Below, in pieces: positions 11,456 to 23,702 of a DNA stretch of 64,000 nt. Each line of letters opens with the position of its first letter. Position 1 is the stretch's first letter. The notes under the pieces were generated by a model that was not told the DNA's origin, ran no database searches, and was given only the letters and a program-made list of their open reading frames with translations. This DNA is from Stomoxys calcitrans (Eukaryota; Arthropoda; Insecta; Diptera; Muscidae). The translations under genes and the position numbers were made by a program. The DNA is taken from the NCBI RefSeq assembly GCF_963082655.1, contig NC_081554.1, positions 93,440,245 to 93,504,244 of the forward strand. Reading direction: 5' to 3'.

Positions 11456-12050
11456 ATGTTATGGGTTTAGGACCCTTAATCGGCTTGGCGGTTTATAAGC
11501 AGCTGTGTCTAAATGTGGTTCGATTTGGATGTCGGGAGGCTTAATAGTTCTGTTCTAAATTTCAGCAAAATCGGATTATAAATGCATCTATCATGGTCAT
11601 AGACAAAATTTGCAAATTTTTCCCATGAACATTCCACTAAGGAACAGGGGCAAACCTCTCACATATCATGTGTCACATGCAGTCCGATTCAAGTTTAAGC
11701 TCAATGATAAGGGGCCTCCTTTTTATAGCCGAGTCCAAACGGCGTGGCACAGTGCGACACCTCTTTGGAGAGAAGTTTTACGTGGCATAGTACTTCATAA
11801 ATGTTTCCAGCATTAGGAGGAGAAAACCACCGCTGAAAATTTGTTCTGATGGTCTCGCCGGGATCCGAACCCAGGCGTTCAGCGCCATAGGCGGACATGC
11901 TAACCTCTGCGCCACGGTGGTCGCCATAGCGTACGGTTTATATAGCAGCTATACTTAAATATAGTTCGATCGTCATCATATTTGGGAAGAATGTCGAAGA
12001 GAACTTTTAAAAACTTTTTGTTTCAAAAACTCGATAATGTTACAAAAATT
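11456..12050 (-). repeat. DINE-like family II fragment interrupted by SINE1
   Basis: The left part (11456-11603) has GGACCCTTAATCGGCTTGGC, AGCAGCTGTGTCTAAAT and AATTTCAGCAAAATCGG. The right part (11925-12050) resumes with GGTTTATATAGCAGCTATAC and TAAATATAGTTCGATCG. A SINE1 occupies 11604-11924. No termini are present. Confidence 0.65.
11604..11924 (-). repeat. SINE1, full-length copy
   Basis: Minus-strand order: box A (GGCGCAGAGGTTAGCATG), box B (GGGTTCGGATCCCGGCG, about 11858-11873), CAGCGGTGGTTTTCTCCTCC, the AAAACTTCTCTCC motif, GACTCGGCTATAAAAAGGAG, the CATTGAGCTTAAACTTG segment and the 3' end GTTCCTTAGTGGAATGTTC then AAATTTGC. A tRNA-like head with both polymerase III boxes followed by an unrelated body is the definition of a tRNA-derived SINE. 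This copy and the one at 58239 show the family consensus best. Confidence 0.85.
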
Positions 12051-12640
12051 TTTCATATGATTTTTTTTGCCCCAGGATATCGGTTAATTATAGAGTTCAA
12101 CACCTTTGTCTTACCATTGTAGCCTTGCCTTTTCATTGTGCAAAATTATGGGTAATGTTTTTTTCTTTTTTATGAGTTTTTATGTGGTGTAATAATTTTT
12201 TATTAGATAAAGTTTCAAAACTGAACAAGACACACTCGTATTTCACTTCATTTAATAACCATGTCAGACATGCAGTCCTTGTGAATGTAAGACTTGAAGT
12301 ATGCTCTCTACATCTCCATATTTCTCTAATTCCCCTATGAGAGACTTTAAGAAATGTGTTATAAAAGTTTACTTAATATTAACAACACACCACAGGTATT
12401 TGAAAACCCTCCGGAATGCACCACAGCCACTTCAAATTATGTTCATATTGCCAAAGTTTGCAAATGCAATCAATTCATGCTCACGATATGAGCACCAAAT
12501 GTTTTTTTTAGGTTGTTGAAGTTCGAGTTGTGAAGACCATTATTGAGTTTTTATGGTAAATGATACTTAAATAGAGCAAAACTTGGTAGTTAGCCGAAAC
12601 CAAAAACAGCCAGACACTGACTTTTTCTTATTGATATTAG
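12051..12640. other. No gene recognised
   Basis: AT-rich sequence. A 72-codon frame at 12301-12519 has no recognisable family. Confidence 0.5.
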
Positions 12641-12905
12641 AATACAGGGTGCGCCAGAGAAACTTACTTATTTGAAAGGTCAATGAAATCGATTGTACTT
12701 CAGCTACTGTTTTAATTCTCTTCTTATTTGAGTACACAATATCCCTTTTTTCATGCAGTCTTGTAAATCACACCTGGTAAATGGGTAAACGTAATGGGGG
12801 TATACATTGATCACGTCAATCGGTATATTGGCAAAGGCGTCGCGAATGTTGTTCTTGAGGTGTGGTATGGTCCGCAGTCGATCGACATAAACCAGCGATT
12901 TCAAA
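12641..12905 (-). pseudogene. Tc1/mariner-like transposase C-terminus and terminal repeat, split by a Helitron
   Basis: Minus-strand translation of 12704-12904 gives LRTIPHLKNNIRDAFANIP followed by a variant of the C-terminal tail. This is the LKxNIRxxxxxIP helix typical of IS630-Tc1-mariner transposases. About 50 bp downstream lies a likely terminal repeat, CAGGGTGCGCCAGAGAAACT (12646-12665). The transposase sequence stops at 12905 exactly where the Helitron begins. The N-terminal side should continue on the far side, after 14991, but I could not identify it there with certainty. Confidence 0.5.
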
Positions 12906-14991
12906 TCTTATATATAAAAATTAATTTGTGTTTGTTTGTAGGTTTGTTTGTGTGTTCCTTATAGACTCAGAAACGGTTGAACCGATTTTTTTTTTAAATT
13001 TTCACAGATGGTGCACAATGATCCCGTGGTGAAAATAGGGTACTACATTTTTTGATATCTGAAGGGTGAGCGGACCCTCCCCCTTACCATAATTTTCAGA
13101 AACGCCAGACCTCGGAGATGGGTGGTGCGATTTAAGCGAAATTTTGTGTGCTCTCTCATAGTAAAAAATACAAACAAAAATTAGGTATCCAAAACCTACC
13201 AAATATATATATATATACACCAATCACGACATTATGGGACCCAAATGAAAGGTATTTAAGATAAGAAAACGTATCTGATATCACCCCTAGATCCAAAACA
13301 CCCCTAAATCGGACATATTTACCGACCATGGCAATATGGGACTCGAATGAAAGGTATTTGCGAGTAAGATACGAATCTGATATCCAAATTTGGGACAAAG
13401 TTTCTGGGGGTCCACCCCTTTCCCAAAACAGCCCCCAACCAGGACTTATTCACTGACCATGCCAATATTGGGCTTAAATAAAAGGTATTTAAGTGTTGAA
13501 TACGAATCTGATATCCATAAATGGGACCAAGTGCCCATCCCCGAGAACATCTCCCAAAAGAGACAAATTAACGGCCATAGCAATATGGGGCTAAAATGAA
13601 AGGTCTTTGGAAGTAAAGCGCGAATCAGATATCAATGTTCGGAAAAAGTGTTTATGGGGCCACCCCAACCCCATAACACCACCCAAATAGGAAGTATTTG
13701 CTGACCATTGCAATATGGGGCTTAAATAAGAGGTATTTTAGAATAGAACACGAATCTGATATATATATATATTCAAAGCAAAGTCACGGAGTGGCCGCCC
13801 CATTCCCCAAAATACTCCCCAAAACGGACATGTTGGCTGACTATGGAAAAATTAAGCTCAAATGAAGGGTATTTGGGAGTAGACCATGAATCTGACATCA
13901 ACATTCGGGATCAACTGTCTAGAGGACGTTCCACCACCATAACAACCCCCAAGTAGGACCAAGACAATTTGGGTCCTCAAGACTGTGGAGCTCGGTATTC
14001 ATAGTTTTTAGGGCCCATACCCCAGGTCGGACATATTTGCTGGCTTTTTCAATAAGGGGTTTAAGTGAATGGTATATGAGAATAGAAAACGAATTTGATA
14101 TCCAATTTTGATGCCAATGACAATATGAGGTTCAAATATATGAGAATAGAGCACGTTGCTGATATATTTGCAGGGCTTAGTGTTTAGGGGACCACCCCAC
14201 TCCCCAAAACACCCCTAAATCGGGCATATTTACCGGCTATCTCAATGTGTGGCTTAAATAAAAGGAATTGAGGGGACGAGCAAGCATTGATACCCACTTT
14301 CGGGACCAATTTTCTGGGGGTCTACCCCTTTCCCAAAATACCCCACAAACAGCAAATTTTTACTGGCCATCGCAATATGGGGCTCAAATAAAGGTATTTA
14401 TGAGTAGAATACGAATTTGATATTCAAACGTAGGGCCATGTATTTTTGGCATCAACCCTTCCCCAAATCACCCCCCAAAGGGTAAAAATTTTTCGACCAT
14501 GCCAATATGTGTCTTAAATGAAAGGTATTTGAGATTAGAAAACGAATTAGATAACCAATTTTGGGGCATGTGTTTGGGGGACGCCTCATCCTGTAAACTC
14601 CTCTCAAAACCAATGGCAATATTGGGTTTAAATAAATGGTATTTGAGAGAAGAGCACGATGCTGATATTTTTTCAGGGCCCAGTGTCTGGGGGACCACCT
14701 TACCCCCGAAACCCCCCTAAATCAGACATTATGGGAACATCGGGCTGAAATAAATTATTTTAAGAATGGAATACACCTTACATCCAAACTTAAATTCGTA
14801 GGCCAGTAAAGATCATAAGGGATTCAGATAAAAGTACTTATATTGTTAAACTGTTAGTCAATCGATATGCTATTTTCGTAGCATGGTATTTTCCTAAAAG
14901 CTCTTTAATTGTCGAAAATAAATATACCAAGGAAAATTTGGTTCCATATAAAGTAAAAGAAGGCGCAGGGGAGCGGGCCCCGTCCAGCTAG
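12906..14991 (+). mobile_element. Non-autonomous Helitron with internal tandem repeats
   Basis: The element starts TCTTATATATAAAAATTAAT (12906) after an A and ends GGGGAGCGGGCCCCGTCCAG plus CTAG (14991) before a T. These are the canonical Helitron features: 5' TC, 3' CTRR, insertion between A and T, and a GC-rich stem-loop about 10 nt before the end. Inside is an array of diverged units roughly 110-135 bp long, each with a TATTTGAGARTAGAAYACGAA-like core, CTGATATC, and GGGGGACCACCCC...CCCCAAAACACCCC blocks. I see no Rep/helicase coding, so it must depend on a helper. It splits a mariner-like relic. Confidence 0.75.
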
Positions 14992-15284
14992 TAACGCCAT
15001 AAACTCCTTGAGTGAATTAAATTTTTCTTCCAAAAATAATGACCTTTTACGAGTTACAGGAAAATTCTTGCGGAGTGAAATAATAATACGTCCGCTTCAC
15101 ACAACGGTTCAAACAAGATTTTTTTCAGTTAAAAGATGTTCAATTACGCGACTATTCATTTATCTTTCCAGCTGACTACATAAATTTGTACTTCTGTGTG
15201 TAACTCATCAAAGTATTGATATGGGACCCTACATTAAGATGCAAGGGCAAATTTACCCATGATCACTCCATTCTCTTATACCAA
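14992..15284. other. No gene; possible continuation of the split mariner relic
   Basis: The sequence directly right of the Helitron should be the interrupted relic. Minus-strand frames are short and I cannot match them to transposase motifs. Confidence 0.3.
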
Positions 15285-15372
15285 TGAGTGCTATCTGATA
15301 CAAGTTCAAGCTCAATGATAAATGACCTCTTTTTTGTTACCGAGTCCGAACAGCTTGCGTAGAGCGACACCA
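15285..15372 (-). repeat. SINE1 fragment
   Basis: It contains the CCAATGAGTGCTATCTGATAC, AAGTTCAAGCTCAATGATAA and ACCGAGTCCGAACAGC parts of the SINE1 body in the reverse orientation. The tRNA head is absent. Confidence 0.65.
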
Positions 15373-15396
15373 CTTTAATACTGGCAGAAGAGGATC

Positions 15397-15530
15397 AGCA
15401 CATCGGTAGCCGAGTTGGTAGCAGCTCGGACTATCGATGCGTGGTTTTGGGTTCCAATTCCCACGAGAGGCATTCGATTTCGCTACTGTGGTATAATCTG
15501 GAATTACAATGTACTCACGCAGCATTTTTT
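15397..15530 (+). repeat. SINE2 (second tRNA-derived SINE family)
   Basis: Box A is CGGTAGCCGAGTTGGTAGC (15404-15422) and box B is GGGTTCCAATTCCC (15448-15461), followed by CGCTACTGTGGTATAATCTG. The same arrangement is seen in the copy at 44683-44846. The head resembles a tRNA with a GGTAGC box A, but there is no complete cloverleaf and the body is SINE-like, so it is not a tRNA gene. Confidence 0.65.
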
Positions 15531-17319
15531 GGCCAGTAGTTCAATATACTCTTAGAGTTTTTGAATTAAGAGTGTTTCATATCTATGCAAATCCAAAAAG
15601 TTTTCAGAAGTATTAGTATAGGAAAAATCCAAGCCTGTTATAACAATTAAAATTTATGATAAATATAATTGAATAAAATGGGGGAGACGTCCAGCACGTA
15701 AGGTGGCCGCCCCAATGAGATGAGATTTTGTGGATGGTTTGGATGTTATCCAAGCTATTCCATCAACTAGTTGTGAACTGTATTGTGGGATCGCAGACTC
15801 ATAGTTCTCACCAATATACTAAGGTGAAAAAGGTTACCGGTAGAGCAAAATAAAAAAAGGGGGGAAAGAAAAACAAGGAGTTAGGCTGATTTTACAAATT
15901 TATTGCTGACTCGAATGCTGCTGCTGAAGAAGTGGCTGAGTTTAGCTATTTGAGGCCACCAAAAAGCCTTCGAGTATCGGCATTTGAATCTTTTTTAGTA
16001 CATTTACATTTCGTTACGTTAATTTCAGTGCCTTTTCAACCGTTATACAATTCATGTGTTTTTAGACTACGAATTCATGATTTTAAAACTAATACTTCAT
16101 AAAAATATATATAAAAAAATAGGTATAAACTTTGAGTTTATACAGTAACCATAATTCAATCTTCACAATATTTGAAATATGTTTGATAGGACAAAATCTT
16201 TCCAGATTCTTAATTGCGCTAATAAACACCTTCCCAAGATAATTCAATTCAAGTTCAGTAGCAGTGCAATAGGAGATGTTCTTATTCATTCGAATTGTAT
16301 ACAAATTTAAGTGAAGTCGGTTTCAATTAAATTGCTCACCATAAATTAATTGCAAAGTTCACATCATGCATTTGGACTACCAATGCATTTCAATTTCATT
16401 ACCAAGCCATTAAGGTGTGTCCATGCAATGTGACGTAGTATGACCAAAGGATCGTTGGAGCGTCCAACTGAAATGCAGACACAAAGTGAGTTATTAATTC
16501 TACGTGAACATGTTGTTTCATGTTATTCAAACATAATGTTAATGTTAAAACTTCATTTGTTGGTCGAAAGATATTTGTTTCGCTCTTCTTTGTTTTCTGC
16601 TATCGTAGATGAGGGGTTACGGGTGGTTAAACCAATTGGATGGGGAATGGAATTTACCACAATTATCGAACAGGGTGGGAAGGAAGCGAACCTGGTTGTA
16701 CGACATATGTTCGTTGGTAGCCGCTCTCATTCATATGTAGGAGTGTTTGCCTTTTTGTTGGTTTCCAGTTTTAATGTTGGCTTAACACTCTTTGGGTCGA
16801 CTTCTTTGTAAACAATTTGTATTGGACTGGTTGATTTTGCCAGTGTTGAAGTTGATTTGCAGGGTTTTCTTGGTTAAACAAACTATTTTTCTTTGCTTTC
16901 CCCTGGTCTCCGCTCCAACTAAGGGGGTGCGATGTGGTTTGTATATAGTTAAGGGTAGGCGTTTGTCTAACGATATCTAAAAATTCTACACATAGCAAAA
17001 ATAAATTTTTTAAATGTTCATATCGATGCATTGCAGCATAAAACTGACCCAGTGGTGAAAGGAGGCAAAGAGCATATCAATCATGCAAACGCCTCATAAG
17101 CGTGTTGCTTCCAGTTTCAAATAGTTCATCCGGCAATCCATCGACTCCTGCTGCCTTATAATTCATCAAAATAGAAAATACTACCCTCACCACATTAAAA
17201 TTTTTTGCAATTTTTTACCAAAATAGAATGCTTCACAACGAATCTCTGATTCGGAGGTGCCGCAACTATCGGATACCTACATTTGGGAAGAATATGTATT
17301 TCCATATTTTTAGCACTCT
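15531..17319. other. No gene recognised
   Basis: The largest open frame is 123 codons (16440-16811). It carries no recognisable domain, and the minus strand is open nearby as well. No splice-flanked exon stood out. Likely non-coding. Confidence 0.45.
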
Positions 17320-17460
17320 TAACTAAGGGGTTACTACGTTTACAATACATCGAAATATTCATTTCCGACCCTACAACGTATATATGTACATTAAAGTTCG
17401 TCATAAACGTTGGTCTATCCGTCCGTCCGCTCGTGCGTTGTAATTACGCTACAGCCTTCT
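17320..17460 (+). repeat. DINE-like 5' fragment
   Basis: It contains ACAATACATCGAAATATTCA, TTCCGACCCTACAACGTATA and the short GTCY stretch TATCCGTCCGTCCGCTCGTG in the INE-1 order, then ends abruptly in unrelated sequence. Confidence 0.6.
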
Positions 17461-17745
17461 TGAGAGAGCGGAGAGAATAGATGTGCAGCAGGTTTTTTAA
17501 AATTCCTGCAAAGAATACTGAAGGCATTGCGTAGACATACGCGCTCGCTTTCAAATTTACTCTGCGTGTCATTGGCGAACAGGGCATCAACTTTCACTTC
17601 TACAAATAGCACTTAAATAAGCGCTGTTGGAATAGTGCCTTAATAATGCTATCTAAAAAGCCAATGAAACAGGTCACTTTTTCTTAATATTTAAAATGTC
17701 TTAATTAAAAAATAAAACATTATTTTTTTTATTTTACATTTAAAT
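17461..17745. other. No gene recognised
   Basis: Nothing identifiable. Confidence 0.5.
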
Positions 17746-18735
17746 GTTGCTTTTTATACCCTCCACCATAGGATGTGGGTATACCAATTTCGTCATTCTG
17801 TTTGTAACTTCTCGAAATATTCGTCTAAGACCCCACAATGTATACATATTCTTGATGGTCATGACATTTTAAGTCGATCTAGCCATGTCCGCCCGTCTGT
17901 CCATCCGTCCGTCTGTCTGTCAAAAGCACGCTAACTTTCGAAGGAGTAAAGCTATCCGCTTGAAATTTTGCACAAATACTTCTTATTAATGTAGGTCGGT
18001 TGGGATTTTAAATGGGCCATATCGGTATATGTTTTGATATAGCTGCCATATAAACCGTTTTGGGATCTTGACTTCTTGAGCCACTAGAGGACGCAATTCT
18101 TATCCGATTTGGCTGAAATTTCGCATGACGTATTTCGTTATGACTTCCAATAACTGTGCCAAGTATGGTTTAAATCGGTCCATAACCTGATATAGCTGCC
18201 ATATAAACCGATCTTGAATCTTGACCGACTAGATGGCGCAATTCCCATCCAATTTGGCTGCAATTTTGCCTGAGGTGTTTTGTTATGACTACTAACAACT
18301 GTGCCAAATATGGTTCATAACCAGATATAACTGCCATATAAACCGATCTGGGATCTTGACTTTTAGAGCCACTAGAGGACGCAATTCTTATCCGATTTGG
18401 CTGAAATTTTGTACAACGGCTCCTCCCACGACCTCCAACATACGTGTCGAATATGGTCTGAATCGGTCTTTAGCCTGATACAACTCCCATATAAGCCGAT
18501 CTCCCTATTTTACTTCTTGAGCCCCTGAAAGGCAAAATTCTTATTCGATTTGGCTGACATTTTACACATGGACTTCTACTGTGGTCTCCAACATTGAATT
18601 CAATTAGCTCAATTCTTTTCTTTAATCCTTTGTTTGTGTCAAAAGAAATACCGGGAAAGAACTCGCAAATGCGATCCATGGTGGAGGGTATATAAGATTC
18701 GGCCCGGCCGAACTTAGCACGCTTTTACTTGTTTA
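17746..18735 (+). repeat. DINE-like element, family I, complete
   Basis: Full architecture in the usual orientation: TTTTATACCCTCCACCATAG at 17750, CACAATGTATACATATTCTTGATGG, GTCGATCTAGCCATGTCC, a (GTCY)n run to about 17922, GCTTGAAATTTTGCAC and AATGTAGGTCGGTTGGG. Tandem units with GATATAGCTGCCATATAAACC and ATTCTTATCCGATTTGGCTG follow, then CCATGGTGGAGGGTATATAAG and the hairpin TTCGGCCCGGCCGAA (18691-18705), ending CTTAGCACGCTTTTACTTGT. It is non-coding. Unit spacing is close to 150 bp. Confidence 0.8.
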
Positions 18736-18989
18736 TCTCTTTTTTCAACACTTTTACATATAAGTGCTACCTTACCCTTATGCCGCCAGTGGGATTTGAA
18801 TATGGGTTCTCTCTCTTGCTAGTCAGATGTGCTTCCATTTCAGCCAACCACTTGTTTATAATGTGTGCGGCCATAGATATACAATAGATGGTCTATTTTT
18901 AGAACAAACAGCATTGTCTTCTGCTTCCGTCGACACTGATTATTTCAGGTGTAATTTTTGAAAGTAGTAGTGAATTTGAATTGAATCAC
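18736..18989. other. No gene recognised
   Basis: Nothing identifiable. Confidence 0.5.
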
Positions 18990-19480
18990 GCTATAGCCTT
19001 TGAAAATTTAAGTATTACGCTGAAATTTTGCATAGATCCGTAGTTGGTAACACGTAGGTTAAGACCAAATCGGATCATATTTGGATATAGATGCCATATG
19101 GACCGATCTTCCGATCTTAAGCCGTTAAAATGTGCATCTATTATCTGGAGCCCACCGTAGCACGCCGTTTGGACTCGGCTATAAAAAGGAGGCCCCTTAT
19201 CATTGAGGCTAAAGTTGAATCGGACTGTACTCATTGATATATGAGAAGTTTGCTCCTGTTCCTTAGTGGAATGTTCATCGGCAAAATTTGCATTATCCGA
19301 TATAGTTGAAATTTGGAACAGTGAGCTTTCGTGATTTCGGCAGACGGAAAGACGTACATAACTAAATACAATCAGGAAGTGGTTTTAAACCAATCGGTAT
19401 ACTTATAAATAGGTCTGGTTCTTCACCTGCGTTGACCAAAGTTATAATACCCTGTACCACACTGATGGTGTAGGAGACAA
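18990..19480 (+). repeat. DINE-like fragments with an internal SINE1 piece
   Basis: The left piece contains GCTGAAATTTTGCATAG and TTGGATATAGATGCCATATG (18990-19120). The right piece contains CGGCAGACGGAAAGACG, AATCAGGAAGTGGTTTTAAA, ATCGGTATACTTATAAATAG and ATACCCTGTACCACACTGAT, the family III end also seen at 50330-50405. A SINE1 piece lies between them. Confidence 0.55.
19146..19290 (+). repeat. SINE1, internally deleted
   Basis: It starts CCCACCGTAGCA at the tRNA head, jumps directly to CGCCGTTTGGACTCGGCTAT, and keeps AAAAGGAGGCCCCTTATCATTG and the 3' end TTCCTTAGTGGAATGTTC. Box A and box B are lost. Confidence 0.7.
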
Positions 19481-19895
19481 CTGTATTTCATCTCATTTAG
19501 CCATATTCTGAGAATATGTCATGGAATGAATGGTAGCATTTTCATTAGCTGACAAATGGCTGTGTTTTAGGTCTTCTGTAATGCAAGATGCTAGAAGTTG
19601 AGTGTGCATGTGTTGAGTGCTTTCGTTACCTCAACTCTCAGTAGTATTAAAGAGAGGGGCAGCTGTTTTCTGCCGCAGGGTAAGTTCTTAAACGGGTCAA
19701 ATTGGACCTAATTTCGATATAGCTGTATTTCGACCGATCTGCCTATTTAGGGTATTCATAAAAGGCTTATTTATCAACCGGTATCTGAGTCGAGTATGGC
19801 CATATTTACAAGGTCTAATTTATATGATTCTGGCCTAATAGTGAAAATGCATACAAAAAGTTTTTTTTTTTTGAAAGTGTCCGCCTGCATGATTT
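19481..19895. other. No gene; short DINE-like remnant near 19690-19770
   Basis: TTGGACCTAATTTCGATATAG and CGACCGATCTGCC resemble a single DINE unit. Nothing else is assignable. Confidence 0.4.
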
Positions 19896-20592
19896 ATACA
19901 CTGTTTCATGCTCCCGAACCAGTTGTTGATTCACTTTTTCCTTTGTTTCGAGCTGTTGTGTGATAGCTCGCATTGTTACGGTGAATGAATTCGTCTTCTT
20001 TTGTCCGTTTTTCTAATTTCTTCCAAGACTTCAGGCAATCAAATTGTGGCGTACCACTTAGAATTGTCCGTCCTACGTTGCTCAAGCGGAACAGTCGCCA
20101 TATAGCCAGTGTTGTTTTGTTTCGGGCGCATACGCATAGATTCATTTTTCGCCAATTGTGACTGTCTTGTAAAGGTATTTTTGGAGCCCAGCGATTGTGA
20201 TTTTTCAACATTTCTTCGACTTATTCGTCACTACCCTTTTTGATTGCCAAATTGAGCGGGATCCAACAAGAACAAACATTTTTTACGGCTAGATGTTCAT
20301 GCAACATCGAATGTATGCTGGTAGGAGAAATGTCCAAGGTTGTCCCTTTCTCACGGCATTATAAGTTCATGGCATTAATGTTCCCTGGTACAACGGCCGT
20401 TTTTGGACGACCTTCACGGAAATCGACTTTTAGCGAGCATCGGCCACGACTGAATTTATTAAACCAGCTTTTCACAGTACCATACAAAGGTTTCTGTTGT
20501 TCAATGCACTCTTGTCGTGATAATCCACGATGAAAATTGTGAAAATGGTCGCACGAAAATGTTCACGAGTTAATTCCATAGTTTAGTCAAAT
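19896..20592 (-). pseudogene. Mariner-like transposase relic, internally deleted
   Basis: Minus-strand pieces in shifting frames match a mariner-type transposase. The start is MELTREHFRA (Met codon complement 20577-20579). Then come the helix-turn-helix region with KPLYGTVKSWFNKFSRGR, the linker GRPKTAVVPGN, IYAYAPETKQ (part of the first catalytic block, after the usual GDE), LEQRRTDNSKWYAT, LPEVLEEIRKTDKR and NNASYHTTARNK (around the second catalytic block, where HHDNA is expected and the Asp is now Asn). Stops at about 20363 and 20233, frameshifts and deletions show it is dead. Full-length relatives are about 340-350 residues. Confidence 0.75.
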
Positions 20593-20737
20593 TAATTTTT
20601 TCAAGTCACTGTAAACAACGCAAATGATGGTCGTACGTCAAAACGTTCTGAGAGCAATTATGCAAGAATATGTCAAATGGAACAAAAAGAGTGTTGGTTG
20701 CACAATTTCATAGAAATTTGAAACATGGTCCATATAT

Positions 20738-20986
20738 GGAGGCCACCGTAGCGCACAGGATAGCATGTCCGCCTATGACGCTGAACGCCTGGGTTCGAAT
20801 CCTGGCGAGATTATCATAAACAAAAACCATGGCCTGCAAAAACTTCTCAAACTTCTCAAAAACTTCTCGGATTCGGCGGAGGCCCCTTACCATTGAGCTT
20901 AAACTTGAATCGGACTGCTCTCATTGATATGTGAGAAGTTAGCCCCTGCTCCTTAATGGAATGTTCATGGGCAAATTTTCAATTTG
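20738..20986 (+). repeat. SINE1, internally rearranged
   Basis: The tRNA head is intact: GGAGGCCACCGTAGCGCA, box A (TAGCGCACAGGATAGCATG) and box B (GGGTTCGAATCC at about 20794-20805). The middle is replaced by a repeat of AACTTCTCAAA. The 3' part GGAGGCCCCTTACCATTGAG through TTCATGGGCAAATTTTC is normal. Confidence 0.85.
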
Positions 20987-22935
20987 CATTTTGGACCTTA
21001 TATGGATATAACAATGGATACAGTAAAATTATAATAATGTAGGATAGTAAATATATCCATGGTGGTAGGTGTCCAAAGTTTGGGACGGCCTAATTTTTAA
21101 TTTTATTTCTCTTTCGAGACGAGCTTTATATGATCAAAGTATTTGGCAATGGAAAAATAAAGCCAGAAGAAACCAAAACACGAACCATAATATGGCGCGT
21201 TTCGATTCTTGGTGGAAATCTAATCGGTTATTTTCAGGTGTGAAGGGCCGTATGTTGGTATGTTGTAATTATATCGAATTCATTGCGAAAACGCCTCTAT
21301 TATTTAGGAACCGCACTACCAGCGCGACACCCTGTCTGCTAGATGTTCTTTTTGAAATGCATATGTTTGTGTGTGTGGGGGCAGATTTTTTGTCTACTCA
21401 ACTACACAACTCCCATGGTATGCATATGTTTCTGTGCATCTTTCGGAAGTTGTGTCAATGGCTTCGAACGTTAGACAACGGCAGTGACGCTCGCTGTTGC
21501 TCTGAGTTGCTTAAGAGAAATGAAATGAGAATTCTAAATTAATGCATTTTTACTTGTTGCCATTATTTGTTGTTGAATTCTTACGTAGAACTTTCGAACT
21601 TCATGCTGGGGCCTGAACTTATCGATTCACTTACACTCTCACTTAAAAGATTATTAAGTTGAAAACCAAGCCATGTTTTATTTAGAGTGTATTTATCCAG
21701 TGCTGTAAAAAACTATCTTCTCACGTGCTCCGCATTCTCGCGGTCTCTGGCCACACTTAAAACTCTGCTGTGAGGAGCTTCTATCTGTGCTGAAGGAGGG
21801 GAAAATTGCAATTATGTAAATAAAAACAGAAAAACTATCAACATTATAAAATGTAATGTTGTCTGTCTGTGTGTCTATCTATCGGCTTGAAATAACCGTA
21901 ATGCCGGCAACAAGCCATCCATTGGCAAACGTGGGCAAGTAGCCAAGTTTAGTTGGGAGTACGAATGAATTGCATGCCTACACCCAAGGCGGAAATGGTC
22001 ATATAGCCCAGGCAATTAAAAGTGTCAAAAGTGTGGTCTTTTTAAGGTGGCATAAAATGTCGCATGGATGTCATAAAATGCAAGAGTAGGAGAAAGTGAA
22101 GTCATCGACCACCCCCTACAAAAATAAGTGTCATTGTGCAGGGAACTGCAGTCAACAGTCCAAAAAGGGGGCAGAAATGTTGTTGTCCTATGCCCAAAGG
22201 AAGTAAAAACTAAAATTGATGACTTCTACGCACATTCGGACAAATGCAATGGTAGTTCCGTTGTTTTTTTTTTTTTGGCAATAAATTTCATTTAATGGCA
22301 TGCATAAATAATGTAATGTCATCTGGTGTCTTCTTGCAGGCAATGCCAAAAGAAGACCCTAAGGAATAATCAAAACATATGCTGGGAGTGTTTTGGTTAG
22401 CCACCCTTATTAACGTCTTCTTATTCAACTCCAAAAAAAAAGAGGTTATTGGATTGGTTGACTCTGGCTCAAAGTATTTCTTCAAAAATTCCAGATCTTT
22501 CTTGGAACTGTAATAATTTAATGTTGCTACCATAATCTTGAGACTCAATTCTAATAATTATGTATGTTCTTGCTGAAATTAAAATTAAGTTCTGTTTTTC
22601 CCTTGTCTTAGAGTCTCTTAGAGAAGACATCATTAAAAGAAAACTGGGTACTTTGTTCGTGCACTTCAATGAAATAATTGTTAAGAAACATTAAATCCAG
22701 ACCATAGAAATTACACAGCCTCTTCTCGTTTGGTTTTAGCCATAAAAAGCCAAAATGACTGAATCATGAGAACGCTTTTGTGTTTTTTCGTCGTTGTTAA
22801 TTCTCCACGAGCAAATGCGAGCAAAACAAATGCGCTTTACAAAGATGGTTGAAAACAGCAGAAATAATGATTGTTTCATAATTGCTCAGTTTGTCCTCGT
22901 CGTTATTATTGTTCTTCGAATAAAAAAAAAAAAAA
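20987..22935. other. No gene recognised
   Basis: A 157-codon frame (21069-21542) is the longest plus-strand ORF here. It is Cys/Arg/Asn-rich without a recognisable fold, and there is no flanking exon evidence. A short TGTCTGTCTGTGTGTC run lies at 21859-21875. Confidence 0.4.
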
Positions 22936-23702
22936 AAAACAAGTAAAAAGGCATTAAGTTCGGTCGCGTTGAACTTTGGATACCCACCACCTCGGGTATA
23001 TATGTAAACCCCCTTTCGGAAATCGGCAAGATATGTATTTGGGGGCCCTGCACGGCCCGGCCCGGAACGGACATTGAGTGTTGGTCTTTTCGACAGATAT
23101 ATCCAATTATAAACCGACTTGAAGCATATTAGGGTCGAATATCGGGGGAGGCTCAGAAAAACTCACTGTTTCAAATTTTAGCGAAATCGTGTAATGAATA
23201 AAGCTTCTATGGGTTCCAGTTCCCTTCTCGGCAGATCGGTCTATGTGGCAGCTATATCTAAATACAGTCCGATCAGAACCATATTTAGGTCGGATGTTGG
23301 GAGGCCTTAACCTACTCACTGTTTAAAATTTCAGCGAAATTGGTTAAAAACTGAAGCTTTTATGGGCTTTATACCCTTTATCTGGAGATCGGTCTATATG
23401 GCAGCTATATCTAAATATAGTCCGATTTGCTCCATATTTATCAGGAGGGTTAAGATAACCCTCTGTTTCAAATTACAGCGAAATCGGGTAATAAATATAG
23501 CTTTTATGGGCTTCAGACCCTTTATCGGCAGATCGGTATATATGGCAGCTATATATAAATATAGTCCGATATGTACCATATTTGGATGAGATGTCGGGAA
23601 TCCTAAAACTACTCGCTGTTTTAAATTTCAGCGAAATCGGATGAAAAATAAAGCATTTATGGGCATTAGATCCTTTATCGGGAGATCAGTCTATATGGCA
23701 GC

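Noticed and set aside
16440..16811. 123-codon ORF as a host gene
   Set aside because: No domain, no exon-intron support, and the opposite strand is also open nearby.
21069..21542. 157-codon ORF as a host gene
   Set aside because: It is long for this AT-rich DNA, but I recognise no domain, and composition and context do not support coding.
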